A stretch of 47,700 bases of DNA from Streptomyces lycii (GCF_009735685.1 NZ_WHPN01000308.1:1-47700); one strand, 5' to 3'. Positions 15,763 through 25,443 are shown, counted from the stretch's first letter. Notes: generated from the letters alone by a model not told the origin. Program-made: numbers and translations.

Positions 15763-15920
15763 CCGGGCCGACGGCGCCACCGGGCCGTCCGGGCCGAATC
15801 CACCGGTCGCGCGAGCCGTCCGGTCCCACCGGCCGCACGAGCCCTCCGGGCCCGTCCGCGCCGTCCGAGCGAGCCGGCCCCGCAGCGCGAGAGAGCAGCC
15901 GCTGGGCAGGCAAGCGAAAG

Positions 15921-15947
15921 CCGGCCCCGCCGCGTGGGCGGGACCGG
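15921..15947. terminator. Convergent terminator between the MBL hydrolase and crp
   Basis: CCGGCCCCGCC (15921-15931) pairs with 15937-15947 with one mismatch and a five-base loop. It is placed between the two convergent stop codons. Confidence 0.6.
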
Positions 15948-15992
15948 TCGTGCAGGCCGGGGCCCGCGAGGTTCCGAAGGGGCGTGGGGGCC

Positions 15993-16667
15993 TCAGCGCG
16001 AGCGCTTGGCCAGGCGCTCCACGTCCAGCAGGATCACCGCGCGCGCCTCCAGCCGCAGCCAGCCGCGGCCGGCGAAGTCGGCGAGCGCCTTGTTGACCGT
16101 CTCCCGGGAGGCGCCCACGAGCTGGGCCAGCTCCTCCTGGGTCAGGTCGTGGACGACGTGGATGCCTTCCTCGGACTGCACCCCGAAGCGGCGGGAGAGG
16201 TCCAGCAGCGCCTTGGCGACACGTCCGGGGACGTCCGAGAAGACCAGGTCGGACATCGAGTCGTTGGTGCGGCGGAGCCGCCGGGCGATGGCCCGCAGCA
16301 GAGCGGTGGCCACCTCGGGGCGGGCGTTCAGCCAGGGCTGGAGGTCGCTGTGCCCGAGGGCCAGCAGCTTGACCTCGGTGAGCGCGCTGGCGGTGGCCGT
16401 GCGCGGGCCCGGGTCGAAGAGCGACATCTCCCCGATCAGCTCGCCGGGGCCGAGGACGGCGAGCATGTTCTCCCGGCCGTCGGCGGAGGTCCGGTGCAGC
16501 TTCACCTTGCCCTCGGTCACCACGTAGAGCCGGTCGCCGGGGTCGCCCTCGTGGAACAGCGCCTCGCCGCGCGCGAGGGTGGTCTCCGTCATCGAGGCGC
16601 GCAGCTCAGCGGCCTGCTCTTCATCGAGCGCCGCGAACAGCGGGGCGCGCCGCAGAACGTCGTCCAC
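15993..16667 (-). CDS. crp: Crp, cyclic-AMP receptor protein
   Basis: A 224-residue CRP/FNR regulator; in Streptomyces it controls germination, development and antibiotic synthesis. The N-terminal cyclic-nucleotide domain shows GEALFHEGDPGDRLYVV and the phosphate cassette GELIGEMSLFDPGPRTATA (about residues 75-95). The C-terminal winged helix shows LTQEELAQLVGASRETVNKALADF. GTG 16667 is preferred over ATG 16688 because AAGGAGAG lies about seven bases upstream and the resulting length fits Streptomyces Crp. It is divergent from nth; a GTG-N8-CAC site at 16731-16744 suggests autoregulation. Confidence 0.93.
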   Translation of the reverse strand: MDDVLRRAPLFAALDEEQAAELRASMTETTLARGEALFHEGDPGDRLYVVTEGKVKLHRTSADGRENMLAVLGPGELIGEMSLFDPGPRTATASALTEVKLLALGHSDLQPWLNARPEVATALLRAIARRLRRTNDSMSDLVFSDVPGRVAKALLDLSRRFGVQSEEGIHVVHDLTQEELAQLVGASRETVNKALADFAGRGWLRLEARAVILLDVERLAKRSR

Positions 16668-16730
16668 GAGATCTCTCCTTGTCGACATGCTCAGAGGACC
16701 GTGGTCCCCATGATGCCGGACGGTGAAACG

Positions 16731-16744
16731 GTGTGATCAAACAC
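16731..16744. promoter_or_regulatory. Candidate Crp site in the crp-nth divergent region
   Basis: GTGTGATCAAACAC fits the Streptomyces Crp motif GTG-N6-GNCAC with one mismatch (A for G). It lies 64 bases upstream of the crp start. Confidence 0.4.
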
Positions 16745-16836
16745 AAGTGTGGCGCATCGTTGCCGCGAGCCATACGGCAGGGGGCCGATTGGGGTGGTGA
16801 TTCTTTGCGGCCGGGGCGGATGTCGGCGCCGGGCCG

Positions 16837-16842
16837 TAGGCT
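16837..16842 (+). promoter_or_regulatory. -10 element, leaderless nth
   Basis: TAGGCT ends six bases before GTG 16849. It is a classical Streptomyces leaderless arrangement. Confidence 0.55.
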
Positions 16843-16848
16843 GTCCGG

Positions 16849-17733
16849 GTGTCCGATACGCCGCCGCGACCACAGGATAAGGGGGCCGGAAGGGTGACCG
16901 AGGCCCGTAATTCCGCTGTGGGCGAACACGCGCCCGCGAAAAAGGCGAAAGCCGCGAATGGCGCCAAGCCGGAGTCGCGACTGGCCCTGGTCCGCCGCGC
17001 CCGGCGGATCAATCGCGAGCTCGCCGAGGTCTATCCGTACGCCCATCCGGAGCTGGACTTCGAGAACCCCTTCCAGCTCCTGGTCGCCACGGTGCTGTCC
17101 GCCCAGACCACCGACCTCAGGGTCAACCAGACCACCCCCGGACTCTTCGCGGCCTACCCGACACCGGAGGAAATGGCCGCGGCCGTTCCGGAGGAGCTGG
17201 AGGAGATCATCCGGCCCACCGGTTTCTTCCGCGCCAAGGCGAAGTCGCTGCTGGGACTCTCCGCGGCGCTGCGGGACCGCTTCGACGGCGAGGTCCCCGG
17301 CCGGCTGGAGGACCTGGTGTCGCTGCCCGGCGTCGGCCGCAAGACCGCGAACGTCGTCCTGGGGAATGCCTTCGGCGTCCCGGGCGTCACCGTCGACACC
17401 CACTTCGGGCGGCTGGTGCGCCGCTGGAAGTGGACGGAGCAGGAGGACCCCGAGAAGGTCGAGGCCGAGGTCACGGCCCTCTTCCCGAAGAGCGACTGGA
17501 CGATGCTGTCGCACCGCGTGATCTTCCACGGCCGGCGCATCTGCCACGCCCGCAAGCCGGCCTGCGGCGCCTGCCCGATCGCGCCGCTCTGCCCGGCGTA
17601 CGGAGAGGGCGAGACCGACCCGGACAAGGCCCGCAAGCTGCTGAAGTACGAGATGGCCGGCCGGCCGGGCCAGCGGCTGAGCCCGCCCCCGGACTACCCC
17701 GGCAAGCCCGCGCCGCCGCTGGGGGCCGGGTGA
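16849..17733 (+). CDS. nth: Endonuclease III, base-excision repair glycosylase/AP lyase
   Basis: A 294-residue enzyme that removes oxidised pyrimidines and cuts at abasic sites. The helix-hairpin-helix [14 protein letters not shown] contains the catalytic lysine. The catalytic aspartate is in [11 protein letters not shown]. The four-cysteine iron-sulphur loop C-x6-C-x2-C-x5-C is complete ([17 protein letters not shown]). An N-terminal extension of about 50 basic/Ala residues is usual in actinobacteria. GTG 16849 is supported by a leaderless promoter; an internal GTG at 16894 with GGAAGG upstream is an alternative. The stop overlaps the start of the next Nudix gene (GTGA). Confidence 0.93.
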   Translation: MSDTPPRPQDKGAGRVTEARNSAVGEHAPAKKAKAANGAKPESRLALVRRARRINRELAEVYPYAHPELDFENPFQLLVATVLSAQTTDLRVNQTTPGLFAAYPTPEEMAAAVPEELEEIIRPTGFFRAKAKSLLGLSAALRDRFDGEVPGRLEDLVSLPGVGRKTANVVLGNAFGVPGVTVDTHFGRLVRRWKWTEQEDPEKVEAEVTALFPKSDWTMLSHRVIFHGRRICHARKPACGACPIAPLCPAYGEGETDPDKARKLLKYEMAGRPGQRLSPPPDYPGKPAPPLGAG

Positions 17734-18467
17734 CGGGCCGGGGACGCACCTGCGAGGGCGCCCCCGGGGACGCCGCCAGAGGGCCGGCGGGCGACGCCGG
17801 CGGCGCGCCGGAGGTGACCGCCGGGGGCCTGCCCGGCTGGCTTGAGCCGGTGGCCCGCGCCGCGCGCACCCTGCGCCCGGGGCAGCTGAGCCGGTTCCTG
17901 CCGCCCGAGTCCGGCGGGCGCCCGTCCGCCGTGCTGGTTCTCTTCGGCGACGGCCCGGAGGGACCCGAGCTGCTGCTGATGGAGCGGTCCAGCAGCCTCC
18001 GCTCCCACGCCGGCCAGCCCTCCTTCCCGGGCGGTGCGCTCGACCCCGAGGACGGTGACCCGCGGGGCGCCGGTCCGCTGCGGGCGGCGCTGCGCGAGGC
18101 GCGGGAGGAGACCGGGCTCGATCCGGACGGGGTGCAGGTGTTCGGGGTGCTGCCGAAGCTGTACATCCCGGTGAGCGGCTTCGTGGTGACGCCGGTGCTC
18201 GGCTGGTGGCGGGAGCCGTCGCCGGTCTCCCCGGTCGACCCCGCGGAGACGGCCCGGGTGTTCACCGTTCCGGTGGCCGACCTCACCGATCCGGCCAACC
18301 GCGTGACGGCCGTCCACCCGAGCGGCCACCACGGTCCGGCCTTCCTCGTCCGCTCCGCCCTGGTCTGGGGTTTCACGGCGGGCGTGATCGACCGGATCCT
18401 GCACCACGCGGGCTGGGAGCGCCCCTGGGACCGTTCGAAGCAAGTCACTCTCGACCGGCGCGCGTGA
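17730..18467 (+). CDS. CoA-pyrophosphatase-like Nudix hydrolase
   Basis: A 245-residue Nudix enzyme of the NUDT7/NUDT8/YeaB group. The CoA-specific motif [20 protein letters not shown] precedes the box GGALDPEDG...[10 protein letters not shown]. It is expected to split CoA or its derivatives into 3',5'-ADP and 4'-phosphopantetheine. GTG 17730 overlaps the nth stop by four bases. The first 40 residues are Gly/Ala-rich. It continues, 12 bases after its stop, into the membrane protease, so nth, this gene and the protease probably form an operon. Confidence 0.88.
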   Translation: MTGRGRTCEGAPGDAARGPAGDAGGAPEVTAGGLPGWLEPVARAARTLRPGQLSRFLPPESGGRPSAVLVLFGDGPEGPELLLMERSSSLRSHAGQPSFPGGALDPEDGDPRGAGPLRAALREAREETGLDPDGVQVFGVLPKLYIPVSGFVVTPVLGWWREPSPVSPVDPAETARVFTVPVADLTDPANRVTAVHPSGHHGPAFLVRSALVWGFTAGVIDRILHHAGWERPWDRSKQVTLDRRA

Positions 18468-18479
18468 GACGGTGTCCCG

Positions 18480-19679
18480 GTGAATGTGCTGGACATCCTT
18501 CTGCTGCTGGCCGCCGTGTGGTTCGCGATCGTCGGGTACCGCCAGGGCTTCGTCGTCGGCATCCTGTCGGTCGTCGGGTTCCTCGGCGGCGGACTCGTCG
18601 CCGTCTATCTGCTGCCCGTCATCTGGGACCGGGCCACCGACAACGCCTCGCCCGGCACCGCGGCCGCGGTCGCGGCGGTCGTGGTCGTCATCGTCTGCGC
18701 GTCGATCGGCCAGGCCTTCACCACCCACCTCGGCAACAAGCTGCGCGGGCACATCACCTGGTCACCGGCCAGAGCCCTGGACGCGACCGGCGGCGCGCTG
18801 GTCAACGTCGTGGCCATGCTCCTGGTCGCCTGGCTGATCGGCTCCGCGCTGGCCGGCACCTCGCTGCCCACCCTGGGCAAGGAGGTGCGCAACTCCAAGG
18901 TGCTCCTCGGTGTCTCCCGGGTGATCCCGGAGGAGGCCAACACCTGGTTCGCCGACTTCGGTTCGGTGCTCGCGCAGAACGGATTCCCGCAGGTCTTCAG
19001 CCCGTTCTCGAACGAGCCGATCACCTCCGTCGAGCCCCCCGACCCGGCGCTGGCCAACAGCCCGGTCGCCGCCCGCGCGAAGCGCAGCATCGTCAAGGTC
19101 GTCGGCACCGCGCCCTCCTGCGGCAAGGTCCTGGAGGGCACCGGCTTCGTCTTCGAACGCAACCGGGTCATGACCAACGCCCATGTCGTCGGCGGCGTCG
19201 ACGAGCCGACCGTGCAGATCGGCGGCGAGGGCCGGCTCTACGACGCGACCGTCGTCCTCTACGACTGGGAGCGCGACATCGCCGTCCTCGACGTGCCCGG
19301 GCTGCCGGCGCCCGCGCTGGAATTCGCCGAGGGCGACGCGCACAGCAGCGACAGCGCCATCGTCGCGGGCTTCCCGGAGAACGGCGACTTCGACGTGCGC
19401 GCGGCGCGCGTCCGGGGCCGTATCCAGGCCAACGGTCCCGACATCTACCACCGCGGCACGGTCAGCCGCGATGTGTACTCCCTCTTCGCGACGGTCCGCC
19501 AGGGCAATTCGGGCGGGCCGCTGCTCACCCCCGAGGGCGAGGTCTACGGCGTGATCTTCGCCAAGTCCCTCGAGGACTCCGACACCGGATACGCCCTGAC
19601 GGCGGACGAGGTCCGCGAGGACATCCGGCGTGGCGAGGCGGCGCGGAGCCCGGTCGACAGCCAAGGGTGCGCGCTCTGA
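18480..19679 (+). CDS. MarP-like membrane-anchored trypsin-type serine protease
   Basis: A 399-residue protease with an N-terminal CvpA-like module of four membrane helices (about 1-125), then a linker and a trypsin-fold domain. The catalytic residues are H235 (TNAHVV), D266 (WERDIAVLD) and S344 (GNSGGPL). C214 (APSC) and C397 (QGC) are placed like the disulphide that activates mycobacterial MarP (Rv3671c), a protease for acid and oxidative stress resistance that acts outside the membrane. The start is GTG 18480. It is coupled by a 12-bp gap to the Nudix gene. The assignment is strong; the substrate (a peptidoglycan hydrolase in mycobacteria) is inference here. Confidence 0.9.
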   Translation: MNVLDILLLLAAVWFAIVGYRQGFVVGILSVVGFLGGGLVAVYLLPVIWDRATDNASPGTAAAVAAVVVVIVCASIGQAFTTHLGNKLRGHITWSPARALDATGGALVNVVAMLLVAWLIGSALAGTSLPTLGKEVRNSKVLLGVSRVIPEEANTWFADFGSVLAQNGFPQVFSPFSNEPITSVEPPDPALANSPVAARAKRSIVKVVGTAPSCGKVLEGTGFVFERNRVMTNAHVVGGVDEPTVQIGGEGRLYDATVVLYDWERDIAVLDVPGLPAPALEFAEGDAHSSDSAIVAGFPENGDFDVRAARVRGRIQANGPDIYHRGTVSRDVYSLFATVRQGNSGGPLLTPEGEVYGVIFAKSLEDSDTGYALTADEVREDIRRGEAARSPVDSQGCAL

Positions 19680-19741
19680 GCGGGCCCTCGGGGACGGCCG
19701 CGGCGGCGTCGGCGGAACCGGCGGTCATGGCCGGCGCGCCG

Positions 19742-19957
19742 TCAGTCGCGCGGATGCCGCAGCCGCGCCGACACCCAGCGGGCGCGGCGGCCGATGATGC
19801 GCGGAATGCCGAGGGCCTGGGGCTCGATACGGCAGTCCAGGGCCGTATCCTCGGCCCGTTCGGAGGATCCGGGGGCGACCACCCCCTGCGGGGTGCTCCG
19901 CACCATGGCGGAGCGGCGATTACGAGACACGTCACGGTAGTCGTGCGTCCAACCCAT
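19742..19957 (-). CDS. Small basic hypothetical protein
   Basis: A 71-residue protein, MGWTHDYRDVSRNRRSAM..., ending IIGRRARWVSARLRHPRD. It is Arg-rich (about 20%), with no membrane segment and no known domain. Codon-position GC looks coding, and the N-terminus has the look of a conserved Streptomyces small protein, but I cannot name a family. The ribosome binding site is weak. It is convergent with the protease gene and upstream of, but not coupled to, the hydrolase. It could still be a chance frame. Confidence 0.5.
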   Translation of the reverse strand: MGWTHDYRDVSRNRRSAMVRSTPQGVVAPGSSERAEDTALDCRIEPQALGIPRIIGRRARWVSARLRHPRD

Positions 19958-20072
19958 ATCCGGTCTCTGCCCTCGGCGCGGCGGGGGTAACCGCCTCCCG
20001 GAGGACCAGTTGGCCTATGCGCCCGGCAAAAACCGTGCGTGTGACAAGCGGCCCGCCGGTCATCCGTCCGCC

Positions 20073-20999
20073 CTAGCGGTCGGGCTCCGGGTCCTTGAGC
20101 CAGTTGACCAGCTCGTTCGAGAAAGCCACCGGGTCCTCCTCGTGCGGGAAGTGCCCCAGACCGTCGAACAGCCGCCAGCGGTACGGCGCTTCGACGTACT
20201 CCCCGGAACCGGCGGCGCTCCGGGTCCGCATCACCGGATCGAGTGAGCCGTGCAGATGCAGCGTCGGCACCCGGACCGGCCGCTTCATCCGCCGGTTGAA
20301 CTGGAAGCCGTCCGGCCGCGCCAGCGACCGCACCAGCCAGCGATACGGCTCGATCGAGCAGTGCGCGGTCGACGGGATCGACATCGCCCGGCGGTACACG
20401 TCCACCTCGTCGTCCTCGGGCAGCCGGGGACCGGACCACTCGCGGATCAGCCGGCCCACCAACGCCGCCTCGTCCGCGACCAGCTGACGCTCCGGCAGCC
20501 ACGGCCGCTGGAATCCCCAGATGTACGAACCGGCCCGGCTCTGCCGGACGTCCCCCACCATCGCCGAGCGCCAGCGCCGCGGATGCGGCATCGAGGCGAC
20601 GGCCAGCCGGCGCACCAGCTTCGGCCGCATCGCCGCGGCCGTCCACGCCAGATAACCGCCGAGGTCGTGCCCGACGAGAGCCGCGTCCGGTTCGCCGAGG
20701 GAACGGATCACCCCGGTGACGTCGAGGGCCAGGTTCGCCGGGTCGTAACCGCGCGGGGTGCGGTCGCTGCCGCCGACGCCGCGCAGGTCCATCGCGACGG
20801 CGCGGTAACCGGCATCGGCGAGCGCGGTGAGCTGGTGCCGCCAGGTCCACCAGAACTGGGGGAACCCGTGCAGCAGCAGGACCAGCGGTCCGTCACCGGC
20901 CTCGGTGATGTGGAAGCGGGCACCGTTCGCGGTGACGTCCCGATGGGTCCACGGTCCGCCGATCCTGACGGCCGGTGCGGGGATCTCGGGAGCGGTCAT
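20073..20999 (-). CDS. Alpha/beta hydrolase, epoxide-hydrolase-like
   Basis: A 308-residue alpha/beta hydrolase. The oxyanion motif is LHGFPQ. The nucleophile elbow is GHDLGG, so the nucleophile is aspartate as in epoxide hydrolases and haloalkane dehalogenases. The acid is in HGSLDPVM and the base in GLGHFPHEEDP. The cap domain contains the WWTWRHQ and WGFQRPWLPE stretches. Its start overlaps the stop of the upstream holin-like gene (ATGA), so the two are co-translated. The natural substrate is unknown. Perhaluacids are an alternative to epoxides, but the HGFPQFWW motif favours epoxide hydrolases. Confidence 0.88.
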   Translation of the reverse strand: MTAPEIPAPAVRIGGPWTHRDVTANGARFHITEAGDGPLVLLLHGFPQFWWTWRHQLTALADAGYRAVAMDLRGVGGSDRTPRGYDPANLALDVTGVIRSLGEPDAALVGHDLGGYLAWTAAAMRPKLVRRLAVASMPHPRRWRSAMVGDVRQSRAGSYIWGFQRPWLPERQLVADEAALVGRLIREWSGPRLPEDDEVDVYRRAMSIPSTAHCSIEPYRWLVRSLARPDGFQFNRRMKRPVRVPTLHLHGSLDPVMRTRSAAGSGEYVEAPYRWRLFDGLGHFPHEEDPVAFSNELVNWLKDPEPDR

Positions 21000-21466
21000 A
21001 CCGCAGAGCGTGTCACACTCTTCCGCTCCGGCGCGCCGTCCGGGGCGGCCGCGGGCGCGGGGCGCGGGTGCGGCTTGGCCTTCTGGAGCACGGCCGCCGA
21101 CTGGCGGGCGGAGGCCATGCTCCGCTCCGGCTTCTTGACCTTCTTGAACTTGGCGACGGCGAAGAGTCCGAGCAGCGCCGCGAGGAGCAGATAGGCACAG
21201 CCGACGATCAGGAAGGACCAGGCGAGGCCGAGCCCGAGGTTGTGGATGCCGTAAGCGGCGGCGAAGCTCAGCACGGGGAGCGCGAAGAGGGCGAGGATTC
21301 CCGCCGCCGTGATCGCGCCGCCGCCGATGCCCGCGCGCTTGACGTCCTGCCGCAGCTCCGCCTTGGCCAGCGCGATCTCGTCGTGCACGAGCGCGGACAG
21401 CTCGGTGGTCGCCTCGGCGACCAGCTGCCCGAGGCTGCGGTTGCCGTCCTGTTCCACTGCGCTCAT
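20996..21466 (-). CDS. Phage-holin-family (DUF1469/Phage_holin_3_6) membrane protein
   Basis: A 156-residue protein: an amphipathic N-terminal part (LVAEATTELSALVHDEIALAKAELRQDVKRAG), two membrane helices (about 50-72 and 78-100), then a basic Pro/Ala tail. This is the actinobacterial DUF1469 pattern; despite its name it is a chromosomal membrane protein, not a lysis holin. ATG 21466 is chosen because GAGGGA lies about seven bases upstream; ATG 21481 has no such site. Its stop overlaps the hydrolase start, which suggests one operon reading leftward. nhaA ends 85 bp upstream. Confidence 0.8.
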   Translation of the reverse strand: MSAVEQDGNRSLGQLVAEATTELSALVHDEIALAKAELRQDVKRAGIGGGAITAAGILALFALPVLSFAAAYGIHNLGLGLAWSFLIVGCAYLLLAALLGLFAVAKFKKVKKPERSMASARQSAAVLQKAKPHPRPAPAAAPDGAPERKSVTRSAV

Positions 21467-21551
21467 CGCTACATCCCTCATCTCGTTGCCGGGGGCGGCC
21501 GCCTGCCGGGCAGCCGGGCCTGCCCCCGACGGTTGCTCGCGTTGCCTCAGA

Positions 21552-22970
21552 TCATGCCGGACCGTCTTTCTTTCCGCTCCGAGCGGCGGTCACTTCGGCA
21601 AGCCGCCGGTGCTCCGCGGCCCGGGCCTCCAGCCGCTCGGCCATCCGCAGATGGTAGGCGGGGTCATCCTGCTCATATATGTCAGGAATGCCGGACTCAT
21701 CCTCGTCGCGGTTCTCCTCCTCGTACAGCTTCTTGTACTTGTCGTTGCGAAGCTTGAGCAGGACGCCCGCCACGACGGCGGAGATGACCGACCCCATCAG
21801 CACGGCGGCCTTGACCTCGTCGGCCAGCTGCGGCTGGTCGGGGAACGCCAGCTCGCCGATGAGCAGCGACACGGTGAAGCCGATGCCCGCGAGCGCCGAG
21901 ACGGCCAGCAGGTCGGCCCAGCGCATCTCCTCGTTCAGCTGTGCCTTGGTGAAGCGGACGGCCAGCCAGGAGCCGCCGAACACGCCGACGACCTTGCCCA
22001 GGAAGAGGCCGAGGACCACCCCGAGCGGTTCCGGGCGGGTGAAGACGTCGGCGATGGCACCGCCGGAGACCCCGACTCCGGCCGCGAAGAGGGCGAAGAG
22101 CGGTACGGCGACCCCGGCGGACAGCGGGCGGACCAGGTGCTCGATGTGCTCGGCCGGGGAGTGGTCCTCACCCTCCCGGACGGTGCAGCGCAGCAGCAGG
22201 CCCATCGCGACACCGGCCACGGTGGCGTGCACACCACCGGCGTGCACCAGGGCCCAGATGACGGCGGCCAGCGGCACGTACACGTACCAGCCGCGGACGT
22301 TGTTGCGGTGCAGGAACCAGAAGAGCAGCAGCCCGGCGGCCGCCAGGCCGAGCGCGGGCAAATTGATGTCGGTGGTGAAGAACAGCGCGATGATCAGGAT
22401 CGCGCCCAGGTCGTCGACGATGGCCAGCGTCAGCAGGAACGCCCGCAGGGCGGACGGCAGCGAGGTGCCGATCACCGCGAGGACAGCGAGCGCGAAGGCG
22501 ATGTCGGTGGCGGTGGGCACGGCCCAGCCGGACAGGCTGCCACCGCCGGTCGTGTTCACGGCGACGTAGAAGAGGGCGGGCGCGACCATGCCGCAGACGG
22601 CGGCGATCATGGGGAGGGCGGCGGCCCTGGGGTCGCGCAGCTCACCCGCGACCAGTTCGCGCTTCAGCTCTATGCCGGCGACGAAGAAGAAGATCGTCAG
22701 CAGGCCGTCCTTGGCCCAGTCGGCGATCGACAGGTGCAGATGCAGCGACTCGGGGCCCAGCTCGAAGTCGCGGACCGTCTCGTAGAAGCCGCTGAGCGGG
22801 GTGTTCGCCATGACCAGGGCGACGATGGCGGCGATCAGCAGCAGGATGCCGCCGACGGTCTCGGTCCGCAGGGCGTCGGTGACGTACGTCCGCTCCGGGA
22901 GCGGCAGCCGGCCGAGGAATTTGCGGTTCTGGGGCGTGGCCAAGGGAGGACCTCCGGTCGCTGACGTCAT
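21552..22970 (-). CDS. nhaA: NhaA, Na+/H+ antiporter
   Basis: A 472-residue antiporter with the NhaA fold of about 12 membrane helices. The ion-binding pair of aspartates is in AIVDDLGAILI. The unwound helix is in PTATDIAFALAV, and the helix XI equivalent is ALAGIGFTVSLLIGELAF. The hydrophilic C-terminus of about 70 residues (LRNDKYKKLYEEENRDEDESGIPD...) is longer than in E. coli and acidic. The protein exports Na+ for H+ and controls internal pH. ATG 22970 sits close to AGGTCCTCC on the minus strand. It may share a transcript with the holin-like gene downstream. Confidence 0.93.
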   Translation of the reverse strand: MTSATGGPPLATPQNRKFLGRLPLPERTYVTDALRTETVGGILLLIAAIVALVMANTPLSGFYETVRDFELGPESLHLHLSIADWAKDGLLTIFFFVAGIELKRELVAGELRDPRAAALPMIAAVCGMVAPALFYVAVNTTGGGSLSGWAVPTATDIAFALAVLAVIGTSLPSALRAFLLTLAIVDDLGAILIIALFFTTDINLPALGLAAAGLLLFWFLHRNNVRGWYVYVPLAAVIWALVHAGGVHATVAGVAMGLLLRCTVREGEDHSPAEHIEHLVRPLSAGVAVPLFALFAAGVGVSGGAIADVFTRPEPLGVVLGLFLGKVVGVFGGSWLAVRFTKAQLNEEMRWADLLAVSALAGIGFTVSLLIGELAFPDQPQLADEVKAAVLMGSVISAVVAGVLLKLRNDKYKKLYEEENRDEDESGIPDIYEQDDPAYHLRMAERLEARAAEHRRLAEVTAARSGKKDGPA

Positions 22971-23086
22971 GGACCGCCGCAGCCATGGTTCTCATGGCAC
23001 GTTGGCGCGGCCGCCGACCAGACTTCCCGGCACACCCTGAATGATTATCGCGTTGATCCGCGGTGACCAGCCTACCTGCCCGACGG

Positions 23087-23123
23087 CAGCGACGCCCCCG
23101 GGGCTTTTCCGGAGGCGTCGCTG
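23087..23123 (-). terminator. Terminator of acs
   Basis: A 15-bp stem with one mismatch (23087-23101 with 23109-23123) and a seven-base loop, 20 bases beyond the acs stop on the minus strand. Confidence 0.75.
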
Positions 23124-23142
23124 TACGGCTCGTGCGGCGGGG

Positions 23143-25104
23143 TCAGTCCTCGGAGGACGCGCTCGGCAGCTTGCTCTGGATGAGCTCCATCACCGAGGAG
23201 TCGGTCAGCGTCGTGACGTCACCGAGGGTGCGGTTCTCCGCGACGTCCCGCAGCAGCCGGCGCATGATCTTGCCCGAACGGGTCTTCGGCAGCTCGGCGA
23301 CCGGCAGGATCCGCTTCGGCTTGGCGATCGGCCCGAGCTGCTTCGCGACATGCGCCCGCAGCTCGTCCACCAGGCCCTCGTCCTCGGAGGCCGTGCCGCG
23401 CAGGATGACGAAGGCGCAGATGGCCTGGGTCGTCTGCGGGTCGGTCGCGCCGACGACGGCCGCCTCGGCGACCTTCGGGTGCGAGACGAGCGCCGACTCG
23501 ACCTCGGTGGTCGAGATGTTGTGCCCGGACACCAGCATGACGTCGTCGACCCGGCCGAGCAGCCAGATGTCGCCGTCGTCGTCCTTCTTCGCACCGTCGC
23601 CCGCGAAGTACTTCTTGTCGAAGCGCGACCAGTAGGTGTCGAGATAGCGCTGGTCGTCGCCCCAGATGGTGCGGAGCATCGACGGCCACGGCTCGGTGAG
23701 GACCAGATAACCGCCGCCGCCGTCGGGCACCTCGTTGGCGTCGTCGTCGATGACGGTGGCCGAGATGCCGGGCAGCGGCACCTGGGCCGAGCCGGGCTTG
23801 GTGGCGGTGACACCCGGCAGCGGGCTGATCATGATGCCGCCGGTCTCCGTCTGCCACCAGGTGTCGACGACCGGGGTGCGGTCGGCGCCGATGTGCTTGC
23901 GGTACCAGATCCAGGCCTCGGGGTTGATCGGCTCGCCGACCGAGCCGAGGATGCGCAGCGAGGACAGGTCGAACTTCGCCGGGATGTCGTCGCCCCACTT
24001 CATGCAGGCGCGGATCGCCGTCGGCGCGGTGTAGAGGATCGTGACGCCGTACTTCTGCACGACCTCCCACCAGCGGCCCTGGTGCGGGGTGTCGGGCGTG
24101 CCCTCGTAGAGCACCTCCGTCGCGCCGTTGGCCAGCGGGCCGTAGACGATGTAGGAGTGGCCGGTGACCCAGCCGACGTCCGCGGTGCACCAGTAGACGT
24201 CGGACTCGGGCTTCAGGTCGAAGACGGCGCTGTGGGTGTACGCGACCTGGGTGAGGTAGCCGCCGGTGGTGTGCAGGATGCCCTTCGGCTTACCGGTGGT
24301 GCCCGAGGTGTAGAGGATGAAGAGCGGGTGCTCGGCGTCGAAGGCCTCGGGGGTGTGCTGGTCGGACTGGCGGTCCACCAGCTCGTGCCACCAGACGTCG
24401 CGGCCGTCGTTCCAGGCGGTGTCCTGGCCGGTGCGGCGGACGACGAGGACACTGCGGACGTTCTCCGTGCCGGGACGGGTCAGCGCCTCGTCGACCGCCG
24501 GCTTGAGCGCGGAGGGCTTGCCGCGGCGGTAGCCGCCGTCGGACGTGATGACGACGCGGGCGTCCGCGTCCTCGATACGGGTCGCCAGCGCGTCGGCCGA
24601 GAAGCCGCCGAACACCAGGGAATGGGGCGCGCCGATGCGGGCGCAGGCCAGCATGGCGATGACGGCCTCGGGGATCATCGGGAGGTAGATCGCGACCCGG
24701 TCGCCGGCCTGGACACCCAGCTCGAGCAGGGCGTTCGCGGCCTTGGAGACCTCGCGCTGCAGCTCGGCGTAGGTGATCGCGCGGGTGTCGCCGGGCTCGC
24801 CCTCGAAGTGGACGGCGACGCGGTCGCCGTGACCGGCCTCGACATGCCGGTCGACACAGTTGTACGCGACGTTGAGCTTGCCGTCCGCGAACCACTTCGC
24901 GAAGGGCGGATTGCTCCAGTCGAGGGTCTGGGTGGGCTCGGTGGCCCAGGTCAGGCGCCGGGCCTGCTCGGCCCAGAAGCCCAGCCGGTCCGCCCTGGCT
25001 TGTTCGTACGCCTCCGCGGTGACGTTGGCGTTGGCCGCCAAGTCGGCGGGCGGCTCGAACCGCCTTTCCTCTTTGAGCAGATTGGCCAGGCTCTCGTTGC
25101 TCAC
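23143..25104 (-). CDS. acs: Acetyl-CoA synthetase (AMP-forming)
   Basis: A 653-residue enzyme that makes acetyl-CoA from acetate, ATP and CoA. The P-loop-like motif is [11 protein letters not shown]. The acetate-pocket region is in [10 protein letters not shown] and the TWWQTETGG motif. The C-terminal hinge is [16 protein letters not shown]. The acetylatable lysine is in [14 protein letters not shown], so protein acetylation control is likely. GTG 25104 (SNESLANLL) is preferred because GGGAG lies directly upstream; ATG 25116 would add four residues. Upstream there is a DasR-like site (25189-25204). A hairpin follows the stop. Confidence 0.95.
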   Translation of the reverse strand: MSNESLANLLKEERRFEPPADLAANANVTAEAYEQARADRLGFWAEQARRLTWATEPTQTLDWSNPPFAKWFADGKLNVAYNCVDRHVEAGHGDRVAVHFEGEPGDTRAITYAELQREVSKAANALLELGVQAGDRVAIYLPMIPEAVIAMLACARIGAPHSLVFGGFSADALATRIEDADARVVITSDGGYRRGKPSALKPAVDEALTRPGTENVRSVLVVRRTGQDTAWNDGRDVWWHELVDRQSDQHTPEAFDAEHPLFILYTSGTTGKPKGILHTTGGYLTQVAYTHSAVFDLKPESDVYWCTADVGWVTGHSYIVYGPLANGATEVLYEGTPDTPHQGRWWEVVQKYGVTILYTAPTAIRACMKWGDDIPAKFDLSSLRILGSVGEPINPEAWIWYRKHIGADRTPVVDTWWQTETGGIMISPLPGVTATKPGSAQVPLPGISATVIDDDANEVPDGGGGYLVLTEPWPSMLRTIWGDDQRYLDTYWSRFDKKYFAGDGAKKDDDGDIWLLGRVDDVMLVSGHNISTTEVESALVSHPKVAEAAVVGATDPQTTQAICAFVILRGTASEDEGLVDELRAHVAKQLGPIAKPKRILPVAELPKTRSGKIMRRLLRDVAENRTLGDVTTLTDSSVMELIQSKLPSASSED

Positions 25105-25188
25105 GACTTCTCCCATTCTCAGGGTGTCCGTAGTGTCCCGAGCGGTAGCTCATCAGGCCGCGGCGCACCCTGACAAGGGTTTGTCTGC

Positions 25189-25204
25189 AATGGTTTAGAC
25201 CTCT
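25189..25204. promoter_or_regulatory. DasR (dre)-like operator upstream of acs
   Basis: AATGGTTTAGACCTCT matches the published dre consensus A(C/T)TGGTCTAGACCA(G/C)T in 13 of 16 positions by eye. It lies 85 bases upstream of the acs start. Confidence 0.4.
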
Positions 25205-25294
25205 GGGTGCGGAGTCATGTGCAGCTCAAGGCGTGGGGAGCGCCCGCGTCGGGTTGGACCGGGACGAACACCGGAACCGGTCCGTGTTGCAGAA

Positions 25295-25319
25295 CATATG
25301 CCTGAGCCTCCGGCATATG
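25295..25319. repeat. Perfect palindrome CATATGCC-N9-GGCATATG
   Basis: Eight-base inverted arms in the space between divergent acs and the deacetylase-like gene. It is AT-richer than its surroundings. It could be an operator or a small hairpin. Confidence 0.5.
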
Positions 25320-25443
25320 AAAGTAGTGCCGCGCAGTTCAGGGGAATTGTCGGCCGCCCGGCGGGTGGCGGACGGCCGCGGGCGGGCTCCGAAAGGCTTC
25401 CCCGGCGGCTCCCGGCCGCGTCGCCGGCCGGTCGTCGGCTGCT

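Noticed and set aside
20996..21466. Prophage remnant suggested by the holin name
   Set aside because: DUF1469 proteins are normal actinobacterial chromosomal genes, and no other phage gene is nearby.
23041..25173. Plus-strand open frame of 710 codons
   Set aside because: It is antisense to acs; composition is Gly/Val/Arg/Asp noise typical of a shadow frame.
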